From: Lachnospiraceae bacterium
Lineage (GTDB): Bacteria > Bacillota > Clostridia > Lachnospirales > Lachnospiraceae
DNA length: 42,298 nt
Reading direction: 5' to 3'
NCBI GenBank assembly: GCA_022776305.1
Contig: JALFIB010000123.1
Coordinates: forward strand, 1 to 42,298
Both the position numbers and the translations under genes were made by a program. The notes under the pieces are model-generated. The model saw only the letters and a program-made list of their open reading frames with translations. It was not told the DNA's origin and searched no databases. Shown piece by piece: positions 17,383 through 25,067 of the stretch (position 1 is its first letter; each line of letters opens with the position of its first letter).

Positions 17383-17526
17383 ATGAAACATATCAAAACA
17401 CTGAATACAAAACCGTTGCAGGATACATTAAAGAAGGGTGGATGCGGCGAGTGCCAGACATCTTGCCAGTCCGCATGTAAGACATCTTGTACAGTTGGAA
17501 ACCAGACATGTGAGAATCATAAATAA
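17383..17526 (+). CDS. scfA: SCIFF peptide precursor (six Cys in forty-five residues)
   Basis: A 47-residue ribosomal peptide that is nearly universal in Clostridia. It carries a leader (MKHIKTLNTKPLQDTLKKGG) followed by a core with exactly six Cys in the pattern C-x2-C-x3-C-x3-C-x3-C-x6-C. Family knowledge: the cognate radical-SAM maturase forms a thioether bond between a core Cys and a Thr, and the final biological role is unknown. Its size, Cys count and adjacency to the maturase gene make the call firm. An AAGGAGAG ribosome site lies about seven bases upstream. A hairpin follows before scfB. Confidence 0.97.
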   Translation: MKHIKTLNTKPLQDTLKKGGCGECQTSCQSACKTSCTVGNQTCENHK

Positions 17527-17540
17527 GAAAGTTTAAGATG

Positions 17541-17569
17541 ATAAGCAGCGGACATGCTTCGCTGCTTAT
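17541..17569 (+). terminator. Attenuator-like hairpin between scfA and scfB
   Basis: ATAAGCAGCG (17541-17550) and CGCTGCTTAT (17560-17569) pair perfectly over ten bases with a nine-base loop. A weak T-rich stretch (ATCTTTTG) follows. It would let part of the transcription stop after scfA, giving excess peptide over maturase. Termination strength was not measured. Confidence 0.6.
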
Positions 17570-17640
17570 ATCTTTTGTCATGGAGACGTGAAATTCTAAT
17601 CTTGTCTCTGTGGTGATATTGGAAAGAGAGGAGCATGGAT

Positions 17641-18996
17641 GTGATCCATCAATACAAAAATAATGGATACAACATCGTTTTAGATGTAAACAGTGGTTCC
17701 GTACATGTGGTGGACGATTTAGTCTACGATGTGATCGCGAAACTGGATCAGGGAGCGACAGAAGAAGAAACCACAGCTGCGCTGAAAGCAGTTTACCCGG
17801 AGCAGGAGATTGCTGAAGCAATGGAGGAGTGCCGGGAGCTGAAAGACGCAGGTGTGCTGTTTACAGAAGATGTATATGAAAAAGCAATCATTGATTATAA
17901 AGCGCGTAAGACTGTAGTAAAGGCACTTTGCCTGCATATCGCACACGATTGTAATCTGGCCTGCAAATATTGTTTTGCAGAAGAAGGAGAGTATCACGGC
18001 AGAAGGGCTTTGATGAGCTTTGAGGTAGGAAAGAAAGCACTTGATTTCCTCATTGCAAATTCAGGGCAGCGGCGGAATCTGGAAGTGGATTTTTTTGGCG
18101 GCGAACCTCTGATGAACTGGCAGGTAGTAAAAGATCTGGTAGCATACGGAAGGGAACAGGAAAAGATACACAACAAAAATTTCCGTTTTACCTTGACTAC
18201 AAATGGTGTGCTGTTAAATGACGAGATCATGGATTTTTGCAATAAAGAAATGGCAAATGTGGTGCTCAGTGTGGACGGCCGTAAGGAAGTACATGACCGG
18301 ATGCGTCCATTCCGCAGCGGGGCAGGAAGCTATGACCTTGTAATGCCTAAATTTAAAAAATTTGCAGACAGCAGAAATCAGGAGCGCTATTATGTAAGAG
18401 GTACTTTTACCCACCACAATCTTGATTTTTCCAAGGATGTTCTCGACCTTGCAGACCAGGGCTTCAAGCAGATATCTGTGGAGCCTGTGGTGGCACAGGA
18501 TTCAGAAGAATATGCGCTGAAAAAAGAGGATATTCCCAAAATCTGCGAAGAGTATGATAAGCTTGCAGCCGAGATGGTAAAGCGTGAAAAAGAGGGAAAA
18601 GGATTTACCTTTTTCCATTATATGATCGACCTGACAGGCGGGCCCTGTGTATACAAAAGGCTTTCTGGCTGTGGATCAGGCACGGAGTACCTTGCGGTAA
18701 CTCCATGGGGGGACTTATACCCCTGCCATCAGTTTGTGGGCAATGAAAAATATCTCATGGGAAATGTTGACGAAGGAATCACAAAAACGGAGATCGTTGA
18801 CGAATTCAAATGCTGCAATGTTTATACAAAAGAAAAATGCCGCAATTGTTTTGCTAAGTTTTACTGCAGCGGCGGCTGTGCGGCAAATTCTTACAATTTC
18901 CACGGGACGATACAGGATGCTTACGATATTGGCTGTGAACTCCAGCGGAAACGTGTGGAGTGTGCAATAATGATAAAAGCGGCGTTAGCTGAATAA
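17641..18996 (+). CDS. scfB: SCIFF radical-SAM maturase
   Basis: A 451-residue radical S-adenosylmethionine enzyme that installs the thioether link in the SCIFF peptide. An N-terminal peptide-recognition region (about 1-90, with VLDVNSGSVHVVDD) precedes the SAM domain with the CNLACKYC motif (Cys104, Cys108, Cys111) and FFGGEPLMNW. The C-terminal SPASM region carries many Cys residues for two auxiliary 4Fe-4S clusters (CGSGTEYLAVTPWGDLYPC, then CRNCFAKFYCSGGC). A GTG at 17641 is preferred over the ATG at 17635: the protein then begins MIHQYK, as I recall for homologues, and GAGAGGAG (17625-17633) is well spaced. It is followed by secDF after 18 bases. Confidence 0.95.
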   Translation: MIHQYKNNGYNIVLDVNSGSVHVVDDLVYDVIAKLDQGATEEETTAALKAVYPEQEIAEAMEECRELKDAGVLFTEDVYEKAIIDYKARKTVVKALCLHIAHDCNLACKYCFAEEGEYHGRRALMSFEVGKKALDFLIANSGQRRNLEVDFFGGEPLMNWQVVKDLVAYGREQEKIHNKNFRFTLTTNGVLLNDEIMDFCNKEMANVVLSVDGRKEVHDRMRPFRSGAGSYDLVMPKFKKFADSRNQERYYVRGTFTHHNLDFSKDVLDLADQGFKQISVEPVVAQDSEEYALKKEDIPKICEEYDKLAAEMVKREKEGKGFTFFHYMIDLTGGPCVYKRLSGCGSGTEYLAVTPWGDLYPCHQFVGNEKYLMGNVDEGITKTEIVDEFKCCNVYTKEKCRNCFAKFYCSGGCAANSYNFHGTIQDAYDIGCELQRKRVECAIMIKAALAE

Positions 18997-19014
18997 AAAT
19001 AAAGGAGAGATATC

Positions 19015-21153
19015 ATGAACAAGAAAAAAGCAAGGATTGTTCTTGTCGGCATGATTGCCCTGCTTGCTGTATTGGTGTATACAACAGTATTTGGCATCGG
19101 AAAGACAGGAACAGGTTCAGTGAAGAATATTATTCTCGGACTGGACCTTTCAGGTGGTGTGAGTATCACCTATGAAGCAAAGGGTGACCAATCACCTACA
19201 GACGAGCAGATGAAAGATACGGTTTATAAGCTGCAGCAGCGTGTACAGGGCTACAGCACAGAGGCTCAGGTATATCAGGAAGGTTCTGACCGTATCAATA
19301 TCGAGATTCCGGGTGTCAGCGATGCTAATGCGATCCTGACTGAGCTTGGAAAACCAGGTTCTCTGGAATTCAGGCTGACAGACGGTACAGTGGTCCTGAC
19401 CGGAAACCAGGTACAGACTGCCACGGCAAAGACACAGCAAAATGAGATGGGCAACCGCGAATACGTGGTACAGCTTGAGCTGAATAAAGAAGGTACAGAA
19501 GCTTTTGCCACTGCAACTTCTGAAAATGTCGGCAATGTGATCGAGATCGTGTATGATGACAATGTAATCAGCTCCCCGAGGGTAAATGAGGCTATCACAG
19601 GAGGAACAGCATACATATCAGGTATGTCTTCCGCAGAAGAAGCACAGAATCTTGCATCTTCTATCCGTATCGGTTCCCTTTCCCTCGAACTGGAAGAGAT
19701 CCGTTCCAACGTTGTAGGTGCACAGCTTGGTGAAGACGCTATCAAGACGAGCCTTATCGCAGGCGGCATCGGTATCGTGATCGTTATGCTGTTCATGATC
19801 TGGGCGTACGCACTTCCGGGTGTTGTGGCAGCTATTTCCCTGCTGATCTATGTAGGCCTTGACCTTGTGTTGCTGAATGCCTTTGATATGACACTGACAC
19901 TGCCCGGTATTGCAGGTATTATCCTTTCCATTGGTATGGCAGTAGATGCAAACGTTATTATCTACGCACGTATCCGTGAAGAGATTTCTGCCGGAAAATC
20001 AGTAAAAGCATCCATTAAGACAGGATTTCAGAAAGCTTTATCCGCTATCTTAGACGGCAATATTACGACGCTGATCGCTGCTTTCGTATTAAACCTGATG
20101 GGTACCGGAAGCGTAAAAGGATTTGCACAGACACTTGCACTTGGTATCGTTCTTTCCATGATCACAGCCCTTCTTATTTCAAGGCTCCTTGTGAATGCTT
20201 TTTATGAGCTGGGATTCAAAGATGAAAAATATTATGGAAAAGCAAAAGAGCTTAAGACCATCAACTTTGTAGGTAAGAAAAATATCTGCTTTATTATTTC
20301 TTTAGTCCTGATCCTTGTGGGTCCTGTTTCCATGGCTATCAATTCAGCTGCCGGCAACGGTGCCCTGAACCTGAGCATGGACTTTAAGGGTGGTACATCC
20401 ACAAGTGTAACCTTTGACGAAGACATGAGTATTGAGCAGCTGGATTCTGATGTAAAACCAATTATCCGTGATATCACAGGTGATGCGGAGATCCAGACAC
20501 AGAAAGTAGCCGGCTCCAATCAGGTATATATCAAGACGAGAGTCCTGTCTGTAGACGAGCGTGAACAGGTTTCCGCAGCCCTTCAGGATGCATACGGACT
20601 GGAAGAGAAGGATATCTCATTTGAGACCATTTCCTCCACAGTAAGTAATGAGATGCGCCGTGACGCAGTAGTTGCTGTGATTATTGCAGCACTTTGCATG
20701 CTGGTTTATATCTGGTTCCGTTTCAAGGATATTCGTTTCGCAGGCAGTGCTGTACTTGCCCTGCTCCATGACGTGCTTGTTGTATTCGCATGCTATGCCC
20801 TGGTTCGTATCTCAGTGGGCAATACCTTTATTGCATGTATGTTGACCATCGTTGGTTACTCTATCAACGCAACCATCGTTATTTTCGACCGGATCAGGGA
20901 GAACTTGGCACTGATGAAGAAAGCATCATTGTCAGAGATCGTAAATGCAAGTATTACCCAGACTTTGACAAGAAGTATTTATACCACATTTACGACTTTC
21001 GTTATGATTTTAGTGCTTTATATCCTTGGCGTTGCCACGATCAAAGAGTTTGCACTTCCGCTGATTGTAGGTGTTCTTGCAGGAGGATATTCTTCCGTAT
21101 GTATTACAGGTTCCTTGTGGTACGTCATGAAAAAAGGTGTGAAAAGCAAGTAG
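19015..21153 (+). CDS. secDF: Fused protein translocase subunit SecDF
   Basis: A 712-residue membrane protein that uses the proton gradient to help the Sec translocase move proteins across the membrane. SecD occupies about residues 1-400: one N-terminal membrane helix, the external P1 domain (LDLSGGVSITYE onward), then five helices with GMAVDANVIIYARIREE near 306-322. SecF begins near residue 413 with another helix, the MDFKGGTS segment and five more helices. The fusion is common in Firmicutes. The gene follows scfB by 18 bases and is probably cotranscribed, which raises the possibility that the SCIFF product is exported or monitors secretion; that link is an inference. AAAGGAGAG precedes the ATG. 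Confidence 0.95.
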   Translation: MNKKKARIVLVGMIALLAVLVYTTVFGIGKTGTGSVKNIILGLDLSGGVSITYEAKGDQSPTDEQMKDTVYKLQQRVQGYSTEAQVYQEGSDRINIEIPGVSDANAILTELGKPGSLEFRLTDGTVVLTGNQVQTATAKTQQNEMGNREYVVQLELNKEGTEAFATATSENVGNVIEIVYDDNVISSPRVNEAITGGTAYISGMSSAEEAQNLASSIRIGSLSLELEEIRSNVVGAQLGEDAIKTSLIAGGIGIVIVMLFMIWAYALPGVVAAISLLIYVGLDLVLLNAFDMTLTLPGIAGIILSIGMAVDANVIIYARIREEISAGKSVKASIKTGFQKALSAILDGNITTLIAAFVLNLMGTGSVKGFAQTLALGIVLSMITALLISRLLVNAFYELGFKDEKYYGKAKELKTINFVGKKNICFIISLVLILVGPVSMAINSAAGNGALNLSMDFKGGTSTSVTFDEDMSIEQLDSDVKPIIRDITGDAEIQTQKVAGSNQVYIKTRVLSVDEREQVSAALQDAYGLEEKDISFETISSTVSNEMRRDAVVAVIIAALCMLVYIWFRFKDIRFAGSAVLALLHDVLVVFACYALVRISVGNTFIACMLTIVGYSINATIVIFDRIRENLALMKKASLSEIVNASITQTLTRSIYTTFTTFVMILVLYILGVATIKEFALPLIVGVLAGGYSSVCITGSLWYVMKKGVKSK

Positions 21154-21166
21154 AGAGTAAATTGAC

Positions 21167-21195
21167 AAAGGGTGCTGCTTTGCGGCACCCTTTTA
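21167..21195 (+). terminator. Terminator after secDF
   Basis: GGGTGC (21170-21175) pairs with GCACCC (21185-21190), with AAA and TTT extending the stem and TTTT following. A weaker second hairpin, AAGAAG (21203-21208) with CTTCTT (21220-21225) and a T-run to 21232, lies just downstream. Together they probably end the scf-sec transcript. The rest of the gap to recJ shows no clear promoter. Confidence 0.8.
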
Positions 21196-21288
21196 TCGTA
21201 TGAAGAAGAATGCAGCAGCCTTCTTGTTTTTTGGATAAAAAGACAAAAAGACACAGGCTTCTTCGGCAGTTGTTAGGATGGATCAATA

Positions 21289-23064
21289 ATGAGCGCAGTG
21301 AGAAGAGAAAAATGGTATGTTGCTGCAAAAAAAGCAGATTTTAAAGGGATTTCTGAAAAATTTGGTATTGATCAGGTGACGGCACGATTGATCCGCAACC
21401 GTGATGTGGTAGGGGATGAGGCCATCGGCGAATATTTGAACGGAGGGCTGGAGCATCTCCATTCCCCGGAATTGCTAAAAGGCTGTCCGGATGCGGCAAA
21501 GCTGCTGGAAAACAAGATCAGGGAGAAGAAAAAGATCCGTATCATCGGGGACTACGACATAGACGGTGTGAATGCGACGTATATTTTATACAAAGGGATC
21601 CTTGCCTGTGGCGGCATAGTGGATTATGAGATACCGGATCGGATGAAAGACGGATATGGTTTGAATATCTATCTGATCCAACTGGCAGTACAGGAAAATA
21701 TTGACACGATCCTTACATGCGATAACGGGATCGCTGCCATTGATGAGATCGAATACGCAAAAGAACATGGACTGACAGTGATCGTTACAGACCATCACGA
21801 ACCAAGATTTGAAGATCAAGAAGAGGGAAGGAAGTACATACTTCCGAACGCGGATGTGGTAGTAAACCCCAAACAGCCTGACTGCACATATCCGTATAAA
21901 AAGCTTTGTGGAGCCGCTGTGGCCTGGAAGGTAATATGCCAGCTTTATCAGGCATTTAGATTATCGGAAGAAGCATCAAGAGAGTTTTTGGTATTTGCCG
22001 CATTTGCTACGGTAGGTGATGTGATGGATCTGGATGGGGAAAACAGGATTATTGTGAAAGAAGGTTTAAAACGGCTTCCGGATACGGATAATAAAGGACT
22101 TAGAGCTTTAGTACAAGTAAACGGATTGGATATTCAAATGATTACTTCCTACCATATCGGTTTTGTCCTTGGACCCTGCATTAATGCAAGCGGACGTCTG
22201 GATACGGCCCGGCTGTCCATGCGTCTTCTTCTGGCAGAAAACCAGAGGGAAGCAGGTGATCTGGCTTTGCAGCTTAAGGAACTGAACGATGAGAGGAAGG
22301 TACTGACGCAGGAAGCGGTGGAAGATGCATGTGCCATGATTGAAAGAGGAGATTTTGAAGGGGACCGTGTACTTGTGGTCTATCTTCCAACATGCCATGA
22401 AAGCATAGCAGGGATTGTGGCGGGAAGGCTGCGGGAAAGATATTATAAACCCACATTTGTAGTTACAGATACCAATGAGGGGGCAAAAGGCTCAGGACGT
22501 TCTATTGAAGGGTATTCTATGTTTGAAGAAATGGTAAAATGCAAGGATGTGTTCACAAAATTCGGTGGACATCCCATGGCGGCAGGATTTTCTCTGGAAC
22601 GTGGAAGGATCTCTGAGATGAGGCAGAGGTTAAATGAGAATTGTACCCTCACAGAAGATGACCTGATGGAAAAAGTATCCATTGATGTACCAATGCCCAT
22701 CGATTACATAACGGAATCCTTGATCCAAGAGCTTTCCTTGTTGGAACCCTTCGGAAAAGGAAATGAAAAACCGCTGTTTGCAGAAAAAGGACTTTCCCTT
22801 TTGGGAGCGCGCATTCTGGGAAAAAGCGGTAATGTAGTAAAACTACAGGTGATGAACAAATCTGGGAGAATGATGGAAGCCATGTATTTTGGGGAACCTG
22901 ATTATTTAAAAGATTACTTGCAAGAAAAGTATGGGGAAAGGAAAGTACAGGAACTTTTTTGGGGACGGGGAACCCAGATGGAACTGGATATGACTTATTA
23001 TCCATCTGTCAATGAATATATGGGAAGAAAGACATTACAGATCGTCGTAAAAGGTTTTAGGTAA
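21289..23064 (+). CDS. recJ: Single-stranded-DNA-specific exonuclease RecJ
   Basis: A 591-residue 5'-3' exonuclease of the DHH phosphoesterase family that acts in recombination and mismatch or base-excision repair. Motif I is GDYDIDGV (87-94), motif II TCDNG (143-147), and motif III TDHHE with DHH at 168-170; these bind two metal ions. The DHHA1 segment KFGGHPMAAGFSLE follows near residue 430 and a C-terminal OB-like domain completes the protein. The length is within the family range and lacks the long C-terminal extension of some Firmicutes RecJ proteins. The Shine-Dalgarno sequence (AGGATGG) is moderate. No other repair genes adjoin it. Confidence 0.94.
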   Translation: MSAVRREKWYVAAKKADFKGISEKFGIDQVTARLIRNRDVVGDEAIGEYLNGGLEHLHSPELLKGCPDAAKLLENKIREKKKIRIIGDYDIDGVNATYILYKGILACGGIVDYEIPDRMKDGYGLNIYLIQLAVQENIDTILTCDNGIAAIDEIEYAKEHGLTVIVTDHHEPRFEDQEEGRKYILPNADVVVNPKQPDCTYPYKKLCGAAVAWKVICQLYQAFRLSEEASREFLVFAAFATVGDVMDLDGENRIIVKEGLKRLPDTDNKGLRALVQVNGLDIQMITSYHIGFVLGPCINASGRLDTARLSMRLLLAENQREAGDLALQLKELNDERKVLTQEAVEDACAMIERGDFEGDRVLVVYLPTCHESIAGIVAGRLRERYYKPTFVVTDTNEGAKGSGRSIEGYSMFEEMVKCKDVFTKFGGHPMAAGFSLERGRISEMRQRLNENCTLTEDDLMEKVSIDVPMPIDYITESLIQELSLLEPFGKGNEKPLFAEKGLSLLGARILGKSGNVVKLQVMNKSGRMMEAMYFGEPDYLKDYLQEKYGERKVQELFWGRGTQMELDMTYYPSVNEYMGRKTLQIVVKGFR

Positions 23065-23087
23065 GGACCCAAAGGCCCTTACCTTAT
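23059..23087 (+). terminator. Hairpin between convergent recJ and histidine phosphatase
   Basis: AGGTAAGG (23059-23066) pairs with CCTTACCT (23077-23084); the recJ stop codon is inside the stem. The following T-run is short (TTATTT), so it is a moderate terminator. The gap between the two genes is only 27 bases. Confidence 0.5.
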
Positions 23088-23091
23088 TTAC

Positions 23092-23820
23092 TTAGTCGTG
23101 GCGTTCCTCTTTATTGTCATAAGATTCGCAGAAACGTGCCGCAAAGGCAGGTTCTTCATCGTGTGCGTAAAGGTGGGATGTGTCGCCGTATGCATTCACA
23201 CGGAAACATGCGATTCCTTTGCGCCGTTCTTCTGAAGTGATGGTTGTCACTGAGGTGGGGGCAGCACAGAATCCGTGCCACAATACCATAGGGGAAATCC
23301 CCAGCAGATGGCCGATGATCACACATCCCACCCCGAAATGGCAGAATAATACGATGGTATCGTTATTTGCCTTTTCAACCTGATACAGATGGCCCTTGCG
23401 GACATATCCATATTTGGCAAGCAGATGGTCGAAGTTTGAGGTGACGTGTTCAAAAGCTTCTTTCACATGGCCGTCTTTCATGATTTTCGTGTTGTACCAA
23501 TTATCGTATTGGTAATACGCCTCTTCTTTTGTCCAATCCTGAGGAAGCCAATCCCAGCACACCGGAGCATTTGGATTATCCGGTCTGAGAATCTTAGGAG
23601 GAAATTCCTGAAGCCATTCACATTCAATTCCTGTTCGGCCCAGCTTTTGGAGCGTAAAAGAGGCAGTGTCCTTTGCACGCCCAAGGGGCGAAAGGTAGAA
23701 TTCTTTTACATCCAGCTTTGTGATGCGTTCTGACAACAATTCTGCTTCACGCCATCCTTTTTCCGTAAGAGAATCAATTTCATAATTGGGATCCCCATGC
23801 CGCACGATCAATATTTTCAT
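23092..23820 (-). CDS. Histidine phosphatase (phosphoglycerate-mutase-like) family protein
   Basis: A 242-residue member of the histidine phosphatase superfamily. The N-terminal VRHGDPNYEIDSLTEKGW has the phosphorylated His8 in RHG; LSPLGRAKDTA follows, and the second His is in VLFCHFGVGCVI. The known family acts on small phosphorylated compounds such as sugar phosphates or nucleotide precursors; no substrate is evident. No signal peptide is seen. On the minus strand the ATG is preceded by GGAGGAG. A weak promoter (TTTTCA, 17 bases, TATGAT) may lie near 23850-23880. It stands alone, convergent with recJ. Confidence 0.9.
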   Translation of the reverse strand: MKILIVRHGDPNYEIDSLTEKGWREAELLSERITKLDVKEFYLSPLGRAKDTASFTLQKLGRTGIECEWLQEFPPKILRPDNPNAPVCWDWLPQDWTKEEAYYQYDNWYNTKIMKDGHVKEAFEHVTSNFDHLLAKYGYVRKGHLYQVEKANNDTIVLFCHFGVGCVIIGHLLGISPMVLWHGFCAAPTSVTTITSEERRKGIACFRVNAYGDTSHLYAHDEEPAFAARFCESYDNKEERHD

Positions 23821-23985
23821 AATACTCCTCCAAAACTATCATTGACATTTTTCTTCATCATAACGCAAATTGGAGGGTTTGAAAAGAAAAACTATATCTG
23901 TAAAGTGAAATCGTAAAAAAGAGATGGAAAAAGAATTGAAAAAATGAACAAAATGTAAATATATCTTTAAAAATTGTGTATAGTG

Positions 23986-24014
23986 TTGAAATAGGGCACA
24001 AGATTCTGTATAAT
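23986..24014 (+). promoter_or_regulatory. Promoter of the HPr-like gene
   Basis: TTGAAA (23986-23991) and TATAAT (24009-24014) are 17 bases apart, close to the sigma-A consensus. The sequence upstream is strongly A+T-rich with A-tracts, as in an UP element. The leader to the ATG at 24054 is about 33 bases. Confidence 0.85.
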
Positions 24015-24053
24015 ACTGTCGAATGTGACAGATAAATGGGAGATGAAAATGAG

Positions 24054-24311
24054 ATGGTCAGCAAAAAATTAATTGTGACAAATAAGTCAGGATTCCATGT
24101 GAGACCTGCAGGAGTCTTAGCGAGGGCCGCAGAGAATTGTAATTCAAAAGTTGAGATATTGTATAAATATAATATTGTAAACGCAAAAAGCTTACTCAAT
24201 ATATTATCCGCATCCATAGCGAAGGGGGATGAAATAGAGCTTCGCTGCATTGGACCGGAAGAAGAAGAGGATATGGAAAAATTATTAGAAGTAATTGCAC
24301 ATTTGGAATGA
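24054..24311 (+). CDS. HPr-family phosphocarrier protein
   Basis: An 85-residue protein of the HPr fold used in sugar phosphotransferase transport and catabolite control. Starting at the ATG at 24054 places the phosphorylated His at position 15 (KSGFHVRPAG) and the regulatory Ser at position 46 (NAKSLLNILS), the same numbering as Bacillus HPr; this is why the ATG at 24036 was not used. The active loop reads FHVRPAG rather than the common LHARPA, and the core after Ser46 is also diverged (SASIAKGDEIEL). No ptsI or PTS permease gene is adjacent. It could be the main HPr or a specialised paralogue. Own promoter and terminator make it a single-gene unit. Confidence 0.85.
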   Translation: MVSKKLIVTNKSGFHVRPAGVLARAAENCNSKVEILYKYNIVNAKSLLNILSASIAKGDEIELRCIGPEEEEDMEKLLEVIAHLE

Positions 24312-24318
24312 TCACTGC

Positions 24319-24361
24319 AAAGGCTGGGCAGGAGTAGAGACTACTGCTTCAGCCTTTTTTC
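24319..24361 (+). terminator. Intrinsic terminator after the HPr-like gene
   Basis: AAGGCTG (24320-24326) pairs with CAGCCTT (24350-24356), and an inner stem forms between GAGTAG (24332-24337) and CTACT (24341-24345). A run of six T (24355-24360) follows. The 3' half overlaps the last codons of the convergent minus-strand gene. Confidence 0.85.
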
Positions 24362-24721
24362 ATAGAAAAGGCCGGTTAAAAACCAAAGAGGTGCATAATC
24401 AAGACGGATCACGCCGTTGACCTGCAGTGGCGCATCGCTGTAATCCCAAGGACAGCAGCCCCGTTTTTTTAAATAGGTTCCGGATGTATACTCCACCATG
24501 AATATACAGATCATATAAATGATCCCCCGCGTAAATGTCCTGCATTTTTTCAGGCAGGAGGATAGGGGAGAGATAAAGGCAGCCATGCCGTAGATTGGAA
24601 ACATGCGAAGGGAAGAAAACCCCATGAGTTTTGGATCGTGATGGATCAGGGAATTTAAGCCCGTCCATAGAACTTCCATACACCATCCATACATTCCGCA
24701 TTGGATAAATTTCAATCTCAT
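24341..24721 (-). CDS. Small membrane protein of the putative ABC-transporter type IV (CmpB) family
   Basis: A 126-residue protein that resembles the ABC_trans_CmpB family, whose function is unproven. Matching points are MEVLWTG near the start, FPIYGMAAFI, a hydrophobic helix leading to VEYTSGTYLKK, then the WDYSDAPLQVNGVIRLDYAPLWFLTGL block. About four hydrophobic segments suggest an integral membrane protein. On the minus strand the ATG at 24721 follows GAGGA; a GTG at 24733 is an alternative that adds four residues. Its stop codon lies inside the terminator of the HPr-like gene. No ATPase gene adjoins it. Confidence 0.72.
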   Translation of the reverse strand: MRLKFIQCGMYGWCMEVLWTGLNSLIHHDPKLMGFSSLRMFPIYGMAAFISPLSSCLKKCRTFTRGIIYMICIFMVEYTSGTYLKKRGCCPWDYSDAPLQVNGVIRLDYAPLWFLTGLFYEKRLKQ

Positions 24722-24827
24722 GTCATTCCTCACTTTCCAGAAACGGCTGCAAAAATCCTTTTAAGCCAGTGTTGCGTTGATAATGTAATATCTTTGCCTA
24801 AAGTGGCTAAAATATGTATGCATTATC

Positions 24828-24855
24828 TTGCAATCTAAGAAAAGTATGCTATAAT
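24828..24855 (+). promoter_or_regulatory. Promoter of the folT riboswitch transcript
   Basis: TTGCAA (24828-24833) and TATAAT (24850-24855) with a 16-base spacer. Transcription would begin near 24862, just before the aptamer. Confidence 0.75.
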
Positions 24856-24870
24856 GTGTCTAAATAAATA

Positions 24871-24984
24871 ATAGCGAAGTAGGAAATTGCGCGTTAAGTT
24901 GTCAGCGGCTGGGGAGTCGCCCTGAACCGAAAAGCCATTCAGACCGGGATGCGCTTGCGATGCTTTTTCCGCACCCGTTGCTAC
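24871..24984 (+). ncRNA. THF (tetrahydrofolate) riboswitch aptamer
   Basis: The leader of the folate transporter gene carries the characteristic 5' block AAATTGCGCGTTAAGT (24884-24899), and the 3' block CCGCACCCGTTGCTAC (24969-24984). The closing stem can form between TAGC (24872-24875) and GCTA (24980-24983), and internal stems fit the GC-rich centre (for example GGCGA-type pairing around 24906-24921). These resemble the THF riboswitch family known upstream of folT in Firmicutes. Boundaries are by eye. Ligand and fold need covariance-model confirmation. Confidence 0.82.
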
Positions 24985-24987
24985 AAT

Positions 24988-25060
24988 ATGAGGACACCTC
25001 ATAATGTGGAGCGAATATTATTTATCGTTACTATTTTTTATTACTCACATTGTGGAGGTG
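24988..25060 (+). promoter_or_regulatory. Shine-Dalgarno switch of folT (expression platform)
   Basis: Two mutually exclusive pairings are visible. CCTCAT (24997-25002) can pair with ATGAGG (24988-24993) in a short local hairpin. Alternatively CACCTC (24995-25000) pairs with GAGGTG (25055-25060), the folT ribosome site, and AATGTG (25003-25008) pairs with CACATT (25046-25051), giving a 12-pair helix that hides the site. This points to control of translation, with no terminator T-run after the helix. Confidence 0.7.
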
Positions 25061-25067
25061 CTTTATT

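Noticed and set aside
24036-24053. Upstream ATG for the HPr-like gene
   Set aside because: Starting at 24054 puts the active His at 15 and the regulatory Ser at 46, the canonical positions.
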